From assembly GCA_950022295.1 (NCBI GenBank), contig OX465595.1, positions 224,591,770-224,655,769 of the forward strand: a DNA stretch of 64,000 nucleotides, in the 5' to 3' direction. The stretch comes from Bromus sterilis (taxonomy: Eukaryota > Streptophyta > Magnoliopsida > Poales > Poaceae). The notes beneath the pieces were generated by a model, which did no database searches, was not told the DNA's origin, and saw nothing but the letters and a program-made list of their open reading frames with translations. Below are positions 1-9,451 of this stretch, one piece after another; the first letter of the stretch is position 1; every line of letters begins with the position of its first letter. The translations under genes were made by a program, and so were the position numbers.

Positions 1-66
1 GACTTTATATGCTCATAAAGCTCAATAATGGTAGTAATAGCTTAGTTACATAAATATTTACTTATT

Positions 67-430
67 CTTGGCTTATAAAAGCTAAAAAATGACTATATAA
101 GCTTATAAAACTTACACTTGGCTTTATAAGCTTGTAAACCTAAAAAATGAATTATACTTGGCTTATAAAAGCTAAAAAATGATTATATAAGCTTATAAAA
201 CTTACACTTGGCTTTATAAGCTTGTAAACCTAAAAAATGAATTATACTTGGCTTATAAAAGCTAAAAAATGACTATATAACCTTATAAAACTTATACTTG
301 GCTTTATAAGCTTGTAAACCTAAAAAATGAATTATACTTGGCTTCTAAAAGCTCAATAGTGAATTTATAAGCTTATAAAGCTCAAACTTGGCTTTATAAG
401 CTTTTAAAGCTCAAATTAGATTTATAAGCT
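67..430. repeat. 90-bp tandem repeat in CACTA-1
   Basis: Three near-identical 90-bp units start at 67, 157 and 247 with CTTGGCTTATAAAAGC, and a degenerate partial unit starts at 337. The unit is AT-rich and itself contains two related half-units (GGCTTATAAAAGCT and GGCTTTATAAGCTTG). It is noncoding. Looser AT-rich motifs of the same kind continue to about 600. Confidence 0.9.
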
Positions 431-599
431 TATTAAGTTCAACAATGACTTATACTTGTCTTATAAAAGCTCAATAATGAATTTACTAGCTTAAGATAAA
501 CCTAAAAATGACTTATACTTCGCATATAAAGCTCAAAAATGAATTAATGACTTAGTTAGATCTAAAATGAGATATATTTAGCTCTTGAGGTCTAAACAA

Positions 600-840
600 G
601 TATTGTAGAATAAGAAGAAGGATAGGAGGAAAAGAAAGAAGTGAAGAAGAAAGAGGTGAAAAAGAAAGTAAAAGAAGAAAAGTTCTTCTTATTCTTACTT
701 TTTCTCTTCTTTCTTTTTCTCCATCTTCTCTTCTTCCTTTCATCTTATTCTTATTCTTCCTCTTCTTCTCCTTACTCTTCTTCTCCTTGTTCTTCTTTTT
801 CCTTTTTATTTTCATCTTTTCATCATTTTGGATTTCTTCT
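600..840. repeat. Purine-rich / pyrimidine-rich inverted repeat in CACTA-1
   Basis: A purine-rich arm (GAAGAAAGAGGTGAAAAAG and similar, about 610-690) is followed directly by a pyrimidine-rich arm (TTCTTCTTATTCTTAC onward, about 691-830). The arms are imperfect reverse complements, so the strand could fold back. The open frames here are low-complexity shadows. The complete CACTA element has the same arrangement at 15890-16105. Confidence 0.7.
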
Positions 841-1080
841 TTTCCGTATGTAACATATGATTATGTTTTCATTTTGCAGATTTGCCTTTATGGATGGATG
901 GATGCTTCTTCGTTGTAGATATAGTATGTTAGGATGGAGATGACTTGTAGATGTATATCATGTTGGGCACTTTTCTTTTGTATATATGATGACTTGTTGT
1001 TTTAAACTTGGAGATGGCTTGCTGTTTTAAACATGGAGATGACTTGTTTTTTTAAACATGGAGATGGCTTCTTTTTGTTT

Positions 1081-1187
1081 ATATGACTTGTGGATGGCTT
1101 CTTTTTGTATATATGACTTGTGGATGGCTTCTTTTGTATACGTGACTTGTGGATAGCATTATGATTGTATATATGACTTGTGGATGG
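1081..1187. repeat. 30-bp minisatellite in CACTA-1
   Basis: Three and a half units of about 30 bp, each built on ATATGACTTGTGGATGG, start at 1081, 1111, about 1140 and about 1171. Related but looser copies of GGAGATGGCTTG occur from about 1000. Confidence 0.8.
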
Positions 1188-1196
1188 AATTCTGTA

Positions 1197-1220
1197 CATA
1201 TATATATATATATATATATT
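1197..1220. repeat. (TA)n microsatellite
   Basis: An uninterrupted run of about eleven TA dinucleotides lies in the right end of CACTA-1. Confidence 0.9.
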
Positions 1221-1269
1221 ATTGTTTATATGCAGGGAATTAAAGAAAAACAAATTAAAAAGATAGATA

Positions 1270-1727
1270 CAGAGAGCTTTGCCGTCAGCTTGCGGACACG
1301 TGGCGGCAGCCTGTGTAATCTGGGCTGTGGCAGTGACCATTTGGTCACGGCTTTGCCGTCGGCCTTCAACCGGCTGACGGCAAAGCGTAGGGCTGGCTGA
1401 CGGCAAAATGCTGACATGTGGGCCCAGGCAAGGGCTTTGCCGTCAGCCAAGGTGCTAGCTGACGGCAATGAACACCGTTAACTCAGCCCACGGGGTTAAG
1501 TCAGAGATGGCCATACGAGCGGCGTTGCCGTCAGCCTGTACAAAAAGGCTGACGGCAAAGACGTTGCCGTCGGTCGATACTGAGCTGACGGCAAAGCAGC
1601 TCACTGCCGACTGATGAGCTGACAACAGGTTTGCCGTCGGGGAGCTGACGGCAAAGCCTTTGCCGTCCGCTTTACATATGTTTGCCGTCAGCTTTGGCTG
1701 ACAGAAAAACTCCTGTTTCCTGTAGTG
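1270..1727. repeat. CACTA-1 subterminal repeat array and terminal inverted repeat
   Basis: Many copies of TTTGCCGTCAGC and its complement GCTGACGGCAAA occur in both orientations, several as short palindromic pairs. In En/Spm-type CACTA transposons, subterminal repeats of this kind are the binding sites of the element's DNA-binding protein. The terminal sequence read inward is CACTACAGGAAACAGGAG. Confidence 0.85.
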
Positions 1728-2049
1728 AGGAGGCCCCTGGCGCGGCCTACGGTGGGGCCGTGCCAGGGACCCTTCTGGAGTCCCTGTGGTGGCCCCCCAT
1801 CGCTGCCTTGGTGATTCCGGAAGCTTCCGGGTCGCTGATTTTTTATCTGATTTTTCCATATTTTTTGGAGCACTTTTAATCGCCGAAAAACCTGAAATAC
1901 AAAAGCAGAAACTGGCAGCTGGGTGCACTGGGTTAATAGATTAGTCCAAATATGCTCAAAAGTGTATGAAAGTTCAAGAAAATCATGGAAAAGTCACACA
2001 AAACATGCATGGAGCAAGCAGAAATTATAGATACGTTTGGGACGTATCA
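1728..2049 (-). repeat. 3' LTR of B1, portion beyond the CACTA-1 insertion
   Basis: It matches the 5' LTR end at about 25507-25840 along its whole length. It ends at 2049 with GGGACGTATCA, which reads TGATACGTCCC on the minus strand, the LTR start. The remainder lies left of CACTA-1, outside the window. Confidence 0.85.
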
Positions 2050-2063
2050 ACATCCCCAAGCTT
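2050..2063 (-). other. Polypurine tract of B1
   Basis: On the minus strand AAGCTTGGGGATGT directly precedes the LTR start TGATACG, the usual position of the plus-strand primer. The copy in B2 at 48599-48612 is the same with one G changed. Confidence 0.8.
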
Positions 2064-2761
2064 AATTCCTGCTCGTCCTCGAGTTGGTAAATGATAACAA
2101 GCATAATTTCTGTGGTGACATGCCACACAACCATATAAGGACTTTTAAGTAAAGCAATTAAAGCATGCAATTCAATTCAAGTCTTAACAAGCAAGAGTCT
2201 ATATTAGCATTGTCACAAGCAACAAAAGAACAAAAGGTGCAAGATCTCTCGCTATCCGTGACTCGAATGTCTCCAGATGGTGTTTGCGTGCAAGCAGGGG
2301 ACTGGGAAAAAGAGAGAAAAAAGGTTGTTGAGAACAACTATCTACTAAAGTTTCACACTTGGTCTCCTTTGGATTCTTATCTTGACTCGTCCCTAGACCA
2401 CTAGCCAGGTACAAGTCAAAATGATCCACTCCCTTTCGATATTTTTAGCACTCATGCAATGGATGAGCGTGAGCAAGAAAGTTGACACCTAATAGGCGAA
2501 ACAGAAAGAAGGTGGAGGAGGAAGACAAAAAAGGAGTGAAAGGCTCACATCAATGAGGTCAATCATAGGCGAGAGAAGGCCATATGATAGATATGATGTG
2601 CGGAGTAGGGATTGCCATGCAACGGATGCACATGTGAGCTAAAAGCTCTCCAAGGGAACTAGTGGGGGTGCATCTAACTTGCTTGCTCAAAAAGACCTAG
2701 AGCTCGTTTGAGGAGGCTCATCATTGGAACATACAAGCCAAGTTCTATAGTGTGAAGGTCC
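2064..2761 (-). other. B1 noncoding internal region, first segment
   Basis: No credible ORF. It aligns collinearly by eye with B2 (about 48613-49316), which shows that it is retrotransposon sequence and not a gene spacer. Five bases, GGTCC (2757-2761), form the target duplication of the following solo LTR. Confidence 0.75.
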
Positions 2762-5700
2762 TGTCAGAACCCCAACTAGGGTAAGTGCTAGGGTTGCTTG
2801 AGTCATTTGCATCATGTGAAAAATTCAAAAAGAAATTCAAAAATGGGGAAAAGAAAAGCCCTGAGAAATTAATTCAAATGGCCAGATAAAAATGTTTTTT
2901 TCCAAAAATCATTTGAATATTTGGAAAATTCCTATAAATAATGGTGATCATTTTAAAAGTGGTTTGGGTTCATTCCCATGCCCATGGAATATTCAAAAAT
3001 TCAAAATGTGCCCTGGAAATTAAATTTGAACCTATTTGAATTGAAATTCAAATTGATTGAATTTAAAAAATGCCCAAAAGTCACAAGTGGCTTGCTACTG
3101 GCCACCTAGGATTTATAAAAATATTTGGGCATTTTTATAAAATGCTATGCTATTTTTTCTACCAGAGCAAAACAAATAACAAAAATAAAAAAGAAAAGAA
3201 GAAAAACAAAAAAGAGGCCTACCTGGCAAAGAGGCCCGACTAGCCGAAGCGGCCCAGCCCAAGGGCAGGGTCGTCTTCTTCCCCGAGACAGGCAGGCAGG
3301 CCGCTGCGTGGCGACCATGTCGACGCCGCTGGCCACCTCCTGCTTGCCCGCTCGACACCTATCTGCGCCGTGGAGGCCCTGGGTGTCTCCCCAGTCCTTT
3401 CCCCCTCCTCTGGCTCTCTCTCTCCCGATCTCGCCGCACCCGAGCGCACCAAGTCGCCGCCGTCAAGCGCCACCGCGGCCACCGTGCCCCTACCGGCGAG
3501 CCACCGTGTCCAGAAGACCTGCAGCTGTCGCCTTCATCGAATCCCGCCCTCAATCGAGCTCGAACGGCCCCGGAGACGACGCCAGTTTCAAGGTCTTGCA
3601 GCCGGGCACAGAGGACTCCGGCGAGGGATTCCACTCCGTCCAGCCACCCTCCGGCCTCCCCGTCGGCTCCAGTAGCACCAGGGTGAGCTCCCTGTTCGCC
3701 CCAGCTCCTCCGCGCATCTCGGCATAGCCCGTAGCCCCGTACCCCCCTCTGCAGTACTCCGGCCGCCGCGCCCGTCGTCATAGCCGTGCTCTGGAGCATC
3801 CCCATGACCCCCAGATCGCATTGGACGACGCGGAAGAACGCGGGCTAAGCCCCAGTGCCCCCAGCTCCCTCTCCCGTGCCCTAAATCCAACTCCGGCGAA
3901 GCTCCGGCCGCTTTCCGGCGACCCCACCATTAAGGGCTAACCCTGTGCTCTAACCCCCCCTAATCCACCCCTAAACCTATGACAGGTGGGGCCCCCAACC
4001 CTTAACCCCTCTGTTAGCTCTAATTAAAACGGGGTTAACTCCCACCTCCACTGACCTCCTGGCCCCACATGTCAGCCCCCCTATGACATCAGCATAGCAT
4101 CATGATGATGCAATAAACCTTTTTCCAGAAATTAAAAGAATTAAAGAAAACAGAGAAAAATCCAGAAAATCAATTAAACTTCAGAAAATCATAACTAATT
4201 CATATGAACTCCAAATTTAATAAATAATATATGAAAAATTATCAGAAAAATGCAAGGATTAAGAATATGCATTTTGTTTTCATATTTGACCATTTTAAAA
4301 TGGGGTAACAGTAGCAAATGTGCATATGGATTAATTTCAATTCAAATTTGAAGTTTGAATTTGCAAAATCCTTTGCAATACACTTCAATTAAATTGAATT
4401 GTCAACATAACAGTACCATATACATCATGTGATAACATAAACATGTGCTTGTGCTTTTACTGCCAAAGTTTTCCCCCCTTGTTGATGATTGCCTCCGATG
4501 ACAGACATTCCGAGACGGTGATCACCCCTGAAGAAGAAGACCACTGTTAAGTCCCGTGTATCGTCAGCAAGGCAAGCAAACCCCATTGGTCATGTCTATA
4601 AAATCCTACTTCCCTCTCAGTCTCGCTTATGCATGTTTAGGAGATCACTGAGACATGTTCTTTCGCATAGTTGAACCTATTCCGATGCATGACCTATCAT
4701 TTTGTCACCGTATTAAGCAAACCACAATCCTAGAAGATTTAGGAGTTGAATGATGAGCATGTGGCCCCTACAACTGTTACTTCTTATTGCTGCTTAGTGA
4801 TACAATGAGGATGTTTATGATTGTGAGTCCGGATGAATGATCACAGTGATGCAAATGATATCGTGTTGGTGAATCCACCATAAACAAAGGTGAACGATGA
4901 GAGGCTGTGTAGGAGTACACAGTGGCGAGTTCCTATTTTGTGATCCAAGACAAATAGTATGACCACATGTAGGGTTTTATGGGAGCCCCTTTTGGCCTCT
5001 TTACGTACCCGATCCGGTCCAGGAGTCACACTAGATTCGGGATTTCCATTTGACCTAGCCATAGATAAGTGGGTGGACCTGTGAGGCAGTGAAACCATAT
5101 GTCAAACGTGGCGTCTCGGTCCCTTGCATTATTTGAGTCCGTTTCGTGGAACCGGCCGACTCTCGAGAGGTGACAAACTCAGGTAGTCGACTCCTGGATT
5201 AGAGAAGGTGATGTGAGGGTAGTGCCTTGGTTTCATCCACGTCCGACACCCGCTTGAAGGGTGACAAGAATGAGGCGATAAGTGACGACACGCGTGTGAA
5301 GATGTACACCCCTGCAGGGTTAATGAACTATTCGAATAGCAGTGTCCGCGGTTATGGACTACTTGGAAACATTTACTTGATCATAGATAACTTGAATGGA
5401 TACTTATAAAACTCGCAAGATAAGAGTGAGTGCTATGGCGTGCTTTCTCATGGGGAAGTCGAGGAAGTATCCATAGTGGTGTATTGGTTGGAGACTTGGT
5501 AGTGGACTCGTGTACTCTTCTTACCTCAAGTCTGGTACTCGTAGTTCAGGTTTAGCCAAGTCAAAGCTGGCACTTCTGCATGTTGAACCCCACCTCCTTT
5601 ACCTTGAAACTTGAGCATGAGTAGGGTAGTTCTGATGTAAGTCTTGCTGAGTACGACTTTGTACTCACGTTTGCTTATTCTATGTTTTAGATGAGAACCC

Positions 5701-6462
5701 GAACCCCGATGGAGTCACCTTCGTGAAGCTCGACGTTGACCTTGGTAGTATAGTTCCAGACAGCAGTCTGGTCCCTCGTGGAAGGGCATGTATGTTGAAC
5801 AAGGCTTCTCTAAGACATTTGTTAAACGTGTCTGTACTCAGACCTAACTTGCTTCCGTTGTATGATGTAATGTTGATCACAGACATGTGATCTTTGTATG
5901 CTCTATGTGTAAGTCAATAAAGATACACTTTTTAGAGATATGTGATGATACCTGTTGTTCATACTAGGCATGTGTGCTGCGTGTATGTCTATAACATGCA
6001 TGTGTTAGTATGGGTTTTCGAGACCTTAGTTGTGATCTGGCTGGCGGTCTTTTATACACCAAGTGGCCCTTAGATGTGCGCATCTTGGGAAATCGCGATG
6101 CGATTGCTCGTGACTCTGTCACGTGCACAGTTTGTTGTATGATCGAGCCCGCCCTAGACCCCGACTAAGTGATCGGGCTGGAGTAAGTCTATGTAATAGT
6201 TAGGATTCAATCGATAACATGGTTGAGGCGACTTGTCTATGAGTATGGGATTCACCACCCATAAGCATTTAGACTTGTGAGCGGACGATGAGGACCCATT
6301 TCAGTTGATCATCCGGCCTGGATGGGATGCCCCTCACGTTTGATGCTTTCCGAGAGTGTTCTGTGCTTGGCCTTGTCTGCTTAGAGAAGTGGGTACGGCT
6401 CTCGGCTCTCCATGTGATTGCATCGTGACTGGAATTACATACGCTAACCCCGGGTCCCGACA
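2762..6462 (+). mobile_element. Solo LTR T1 (3701 bp) of a long-LTR Gypsy family
   Basis: It starts TGTCAGAACCCC and ends GGGTCCCGACA. It is flanked by GGTCC at 2757-2761 and 6463-6467, a perfect 5-bp target duplication. Its ends match the LTRs of G1 (TGTCAGAACCC ... GGGTCCCGACA on the minus strand of 29812-42665), so it belongs to the same or a sister family. No internal region is present, so it arose by recombination between the two LTRs of a full element. The GC-rich part (about 3220-3960) yields proline/arginine-rich open frames that I do not consider genes. The empty site is visible in B2 near 49316. Confidence 0.9.
5304..5360 (+). other. Palindrome-rich block conserved among long LTRs (T1 copy)
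   Basis: It contains CCCTGCAGGG, the 12-bp palindrome CTATTCGAATAG and GTGTCCGCGGTTATGGAC in that order. The block recurs in T2, both G1 LTRs and T3. Confidence 0.7.
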
Positions 6463-7110
6463 GGTCCCCACATAGCTATATGCATGATGATGATCTCTAT
6501 GGAGTACAAGGGATAGAGGATGACGTACTAGTGTGGATCTCTCAAAAGGAATAGTAGTGTGCCCCCTTCTCTCTTTTTTTATTTTTCTTTTTCTATTTTT
6601 TCTATTTTTTTGGTGGCCTCAATGGCTCTTTCTATTTAACTCTCATTTGTCCTCTTTGGGATCTTTTCCTCAATTTAGGGGAAACACTCTATATTTTACA
6701 AGAATATATGAGATCTTTCACACTTTACAAAGGTACTCACATAAAGAAGATATAACTATCATGATGCAAATGTATGCCTCTGCCAGAATAGCAGGATATG
6801 CAATGATACTAGCGCGTCATGTTGCAATGATTAGGGAAAGGCCCAACTAGCATGCGGCTCATCGATCAAGTAAGTAGCATGTATTACATGAAGATCAAGT
6901 CATGAGAAGGTGGATGTTGCATGGAAATATATCTCGAAAAGGCTATGGAAATGCCTTGTAGGTAGGTATGGTGGTTGTTTTGAGAAAGCTATAAGGAGGC
7001 TTATGATGACAGAGCGTATCGTGCCAAGGGTTTGGATGCACCGGCGAAGTATGCTCCAACTCTCAAGGTGAGAAAGGGCAATGCACGGTACCGAAGAGGC
7101 TAGAAAAAGT
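6463..7110 (-). other. B1 noncoding internal region, second segment
   Basis: It continues B1 after the T1 insertion and is collinear with about 49317-49963 of B2. It contains a pyrimidine-rich run (6563-6612) and no gene. AGT at 7108-7110 is the left target duplication of the CACTA element. Confidence 0.75.
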
Positions 7111-7445
7111 CACTAGTGGAAAAACCTAATTTGCCGTCAGCTTCCGGCTTTGCCGTCAGCATTTTCACGGGGCTGACGGCATAGGATATGCGCCGTCAGC
7201 CGGACTAAAAGCTAACGGCATAGAATGGGCTGACGGCAAAGGGATGATGTGCCGTCAGCTGTGGCTTTGCTGTTAGCCAGCTGACGGCAATGACTAGCCA
7301 AGCTGACGGCAAAGGCGACCCGACGGCAACGAGAGCGCCATGCCCCCACACTCGGGCAAGCCCTAACCGCCCCAGGCTTTGCCGTCAGCTAGCTGACGGC
7401 AAAGGATAACGGCGAGCCTATGCCGTCAGCTAGCTGACGGCAAAG
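7111..7445. repeat. CACTA-2 5' terminus and subterminal repeats
   Basis: The terminal CACTAGTGGAAAAACC is followed by about a dozen direct and inverted TTTGCCGTCAGC-type motifs, often paired as GCCGTCAGC ... GCTGACGGC. These are the expected binding sites for the element's accessory DNA-binding protein. Confidence 0.85.
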
Positions 7446-7760
7446 ACCCGAACAGATAACCCCAGCCCCACCCCCCCTCTCTCTCTATCACACGCACACA
7501 CCACCCACCCCGAGCCCCAGCCGCCGCCGCCTCCTCGGCGATTCAACGTCGCCGCCGCCCCCGCCGGAGCCCACCCCCGCAAGAACCCGCCCCCGCCCCT
7601 CCCCCGCCGGAGCCCACCCCCGCCCCCGCCCTCCTCCCCCGCCGGAACCCGCCCCTGCTGCCGCCGCCGTCGCCCCCGCCCTCGCCCCCCTCCCCCGCCG
7701 GCGACCACCTCCTCCACCGTGCCTCAGGTGCGCCGCCGCCACCACCCCCTCCTCCCTGTT
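7446..7760. other. GC-rich leader of CACTA-2
   Basis: C-rich sequence with imperfect repeats of GCCGGAGCCCACCCCCGC. The long glycine/arginine-rich frames on the minus strand are composition artefacts. The position after the subterminal repeats fits a promoter or untranslated leader, but I see no decisive promoter element. Confidence 0.5.
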
Positions 7761-8007
7761 AATTTTTTTTATTTTTCTTTTGTATTATTATTTGAATTAT
7801 CTTCTATTTTTATTAGTTTAGTGTAATTAGTTATTAGTTTAGTGTAATTAGTTTAGCAACATTTTCTTTTGTTTTTATTAGTTATTAGTTTAGTGTAATT
7901 AGTTTAGAAACATTTTCTTCCTAGTTAACTATTAATTATCTTCTGTTTTTATTAGTTATTAGTTGTTAGCAAATTACAAACTATTAATTATCTTCTGTTT
8001 TTATTAG

Positions 8008-8425
8008 TTTTTTTAACAAACAAAGAAGGATCTCGAAGACCCACTGCATTAATCCCAGGCGGTGGTACATCTTACATAGAAGCCCCTAATAAAACTGGTA
8101 AAAACACGTAGGGGCTTGAAACTTACAAAGAGAACCCTAAAATAAAAACAGAAAACGCAATCGGATCCTCTTTCACCGCAATCGACGCGTCGATGCCTCC
8201 CGGCGCGACCAACTTCTTCATCATCGGGGAACTCGCCACTTGGGATGAAGATGCCGAAGATCGTCGCGCTGCAGGAGCACAAGGGCCTCCAAAATGGCAA
8301 CATGGCCTGGAGGTTGATTTGCTGTTGACGCTGGCTTGCTGCCTTGCGCGTCCATACCAGAAGTAGCCGCTCATCGTCAAAGATTGATGACGGAGAGCGT
8401 TGCGGGAGGAGGAGAGGAGTTATTT
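8008..8425 (-). other. Unrelated insert in the CACTA-2 leader, possible captured or retroposed fragment
   Basis: The base composition changes sharply from AT-rich (TTAGTTATTAG repeats) to mixed sequence with open frames on the minus strand (about 85 codons, 8123-8380 and 8049-8303). On the minus strand it ends with seven A residues (8008-8014 read as T), as a retroposed transcript would. A copy of TTATTAGTTGTTAGCAAAT lies on each side (about 7957 and 8427), which could be a duplication produced on insertion or a pre-existing local repeat. I do not recognise the protein frames. Confidence 0.4.
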
Positions 8426-8544
8426 GTTATTAGTTGTTAGCAAATAGGAAAGAAGAATAGAAAAGAAGAATATTTTCTATACATTTGACAAACTCTTTAT
8501 GGGCATCTTCAATTAAAATATTCATGTCAAATAAGCCTATCAAA

Positions 8545-8705
8545 ATGTTCATGTCAAAGGAAGAAGAAGGAGAAGGAGATTAAGAGAATAAGAAGAAAAG
8601 AAAAAAGAGGAAGAAGAAGGAGAGAATAATGAAGAAAAGAAGAAAATAAGAAGAAGAAAAGAAATAGAAGAAGAGAATAGTAAAGAAAAAGAAGAAGAGA
8701 TCTGA
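8545..8705. repeat. Purine-rich GAAGAA tract
   Basis: Low-complexity A/G-rich sequence on the plus strand in the CACTA-2 leader. The serine/phenylalanine-rich frame on the minus strand is its shadow. Confidence 0.75.
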
Positions 8706-9077
8706 AGAATAAGAATTATTAGCTTTATAGTAGTGATATTAGTTAGCTTTATAGTAGTGATATCGCGAGTGCGTATTTGTTTTGATTGATTGCATTTAAA
8801 TGTGCAGTAGCTTCGCGAGGGTTTGGTTTTCGACGACCTCCACTGCATTCGAGAGTGAGCACATTTGTTAACTCTTCCTTCTCCACCTTTATATTGCTCT
8901 GTTCCGTCCTTCGTGCCGATGACACTATCTAGATAGGTAGTTTTAGTATTGAAATGCAAAGTCTTCGCGTAACCAATATGCGTCTCCCGTTCGAAAGGGT
9001 TACGGTTATAACTATGCATGCATTTGCATATTTATAACGGTGATTCTTTCGAATTGTCCAACGTTATCCATGGACAG

Positions 9078-9289
9078 CCCGGGTATGTGTAGATTGGGCC
9101 ATTTTCCCATGCTTTGTTCCGGATCCGATGCAGAGTTTCGACAGCGCCTCCTTGTTGTTCTCCGAGTACACATCCTCTCGGTTAGTTTCCGAGACGTGTA
9201 TTAGGAGAACAGCGGGGAGGTGCTGCCGAAATTTTGCGTTGGATCGGGAGTAGAGCATGGGAAAATGACCCAATCTACACATACTCGGG
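9078..9289. repeat. Long hairpin (94-bp arms) upstream of the CACTA transposase
   Basis: The left arm 9078-9171 and right arm 9196-9289 are reverse complements with roughly 80% matches by hand alignment. The outer 36 bases match at 34 positions. The loop is 24 nt (9172-9195). Many of the remaining mismatches would be G:U pairs in RNA. It lies 160 bp before the transposase ATG, probably in the transcribed leader. It is not a terminal repeat of any element I can define. Confidence 0.85.
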
Positions 9290-9451
9290 TGGGATTAGGA
9301 CCCATCTTTACCTAGTAGCTGGTAGGTGTGCATGCCGTGCATCCCAATGTTTTAACCATGATTAAAAAATGACCATAATTAATTTGACATACTTGATGAA
9401 CTGATAATTTATATTGTTCATATGTGGATACTATATAGCTAGCTTGACAGA

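Larger units (their letters stand above)
1..1727 (+). mobile_element. CACTA transposon, right-hand end only (CACTA-1)
   Basis: The stretch ends at 1727 in TGTAGTG, the complement of a CACTA terminus. The last 450 bp carry inverted and direct copies of TTTGCCGTCAGC, as in the complete CACTA element at 7111-16975. It also shares with that element's right end, in the same order, a purine/pyrimidine hairpin tract, a GGGAATTA segment and the subterminal repeats, so it is a related copy in plus orientation. The left end and any transposase lie outside the window. It sits inside an Athila-like LTR: the bases following 1727 continue an LTR sequence seen uninterrupted near 25507. The AGG at 1728-1730 is a plausible 3-bp target duplication, but the partner is not visible. 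Confidence 0.85.

Noticed and set aside
67..430. CRISPR-like array of direct repeats
   Set aside because: The 90-bp units are directly adjacent with no unique spacers, and the genome is a plant one.
3125..3890. Long proline/arginine-rich open frames on both strands
   Set aside because: They lie in the GC-rich part of solo LTR T1, overlap on opposite strands, and have counterparts at the same place in G1 LTRs without conserved protein sequence.
7430..7745. Glycine-rich protein gene on the minus strand
   Set aside because: It is the complement of C-rich leader repeats of CACTA-2. The composition explains the open frame.
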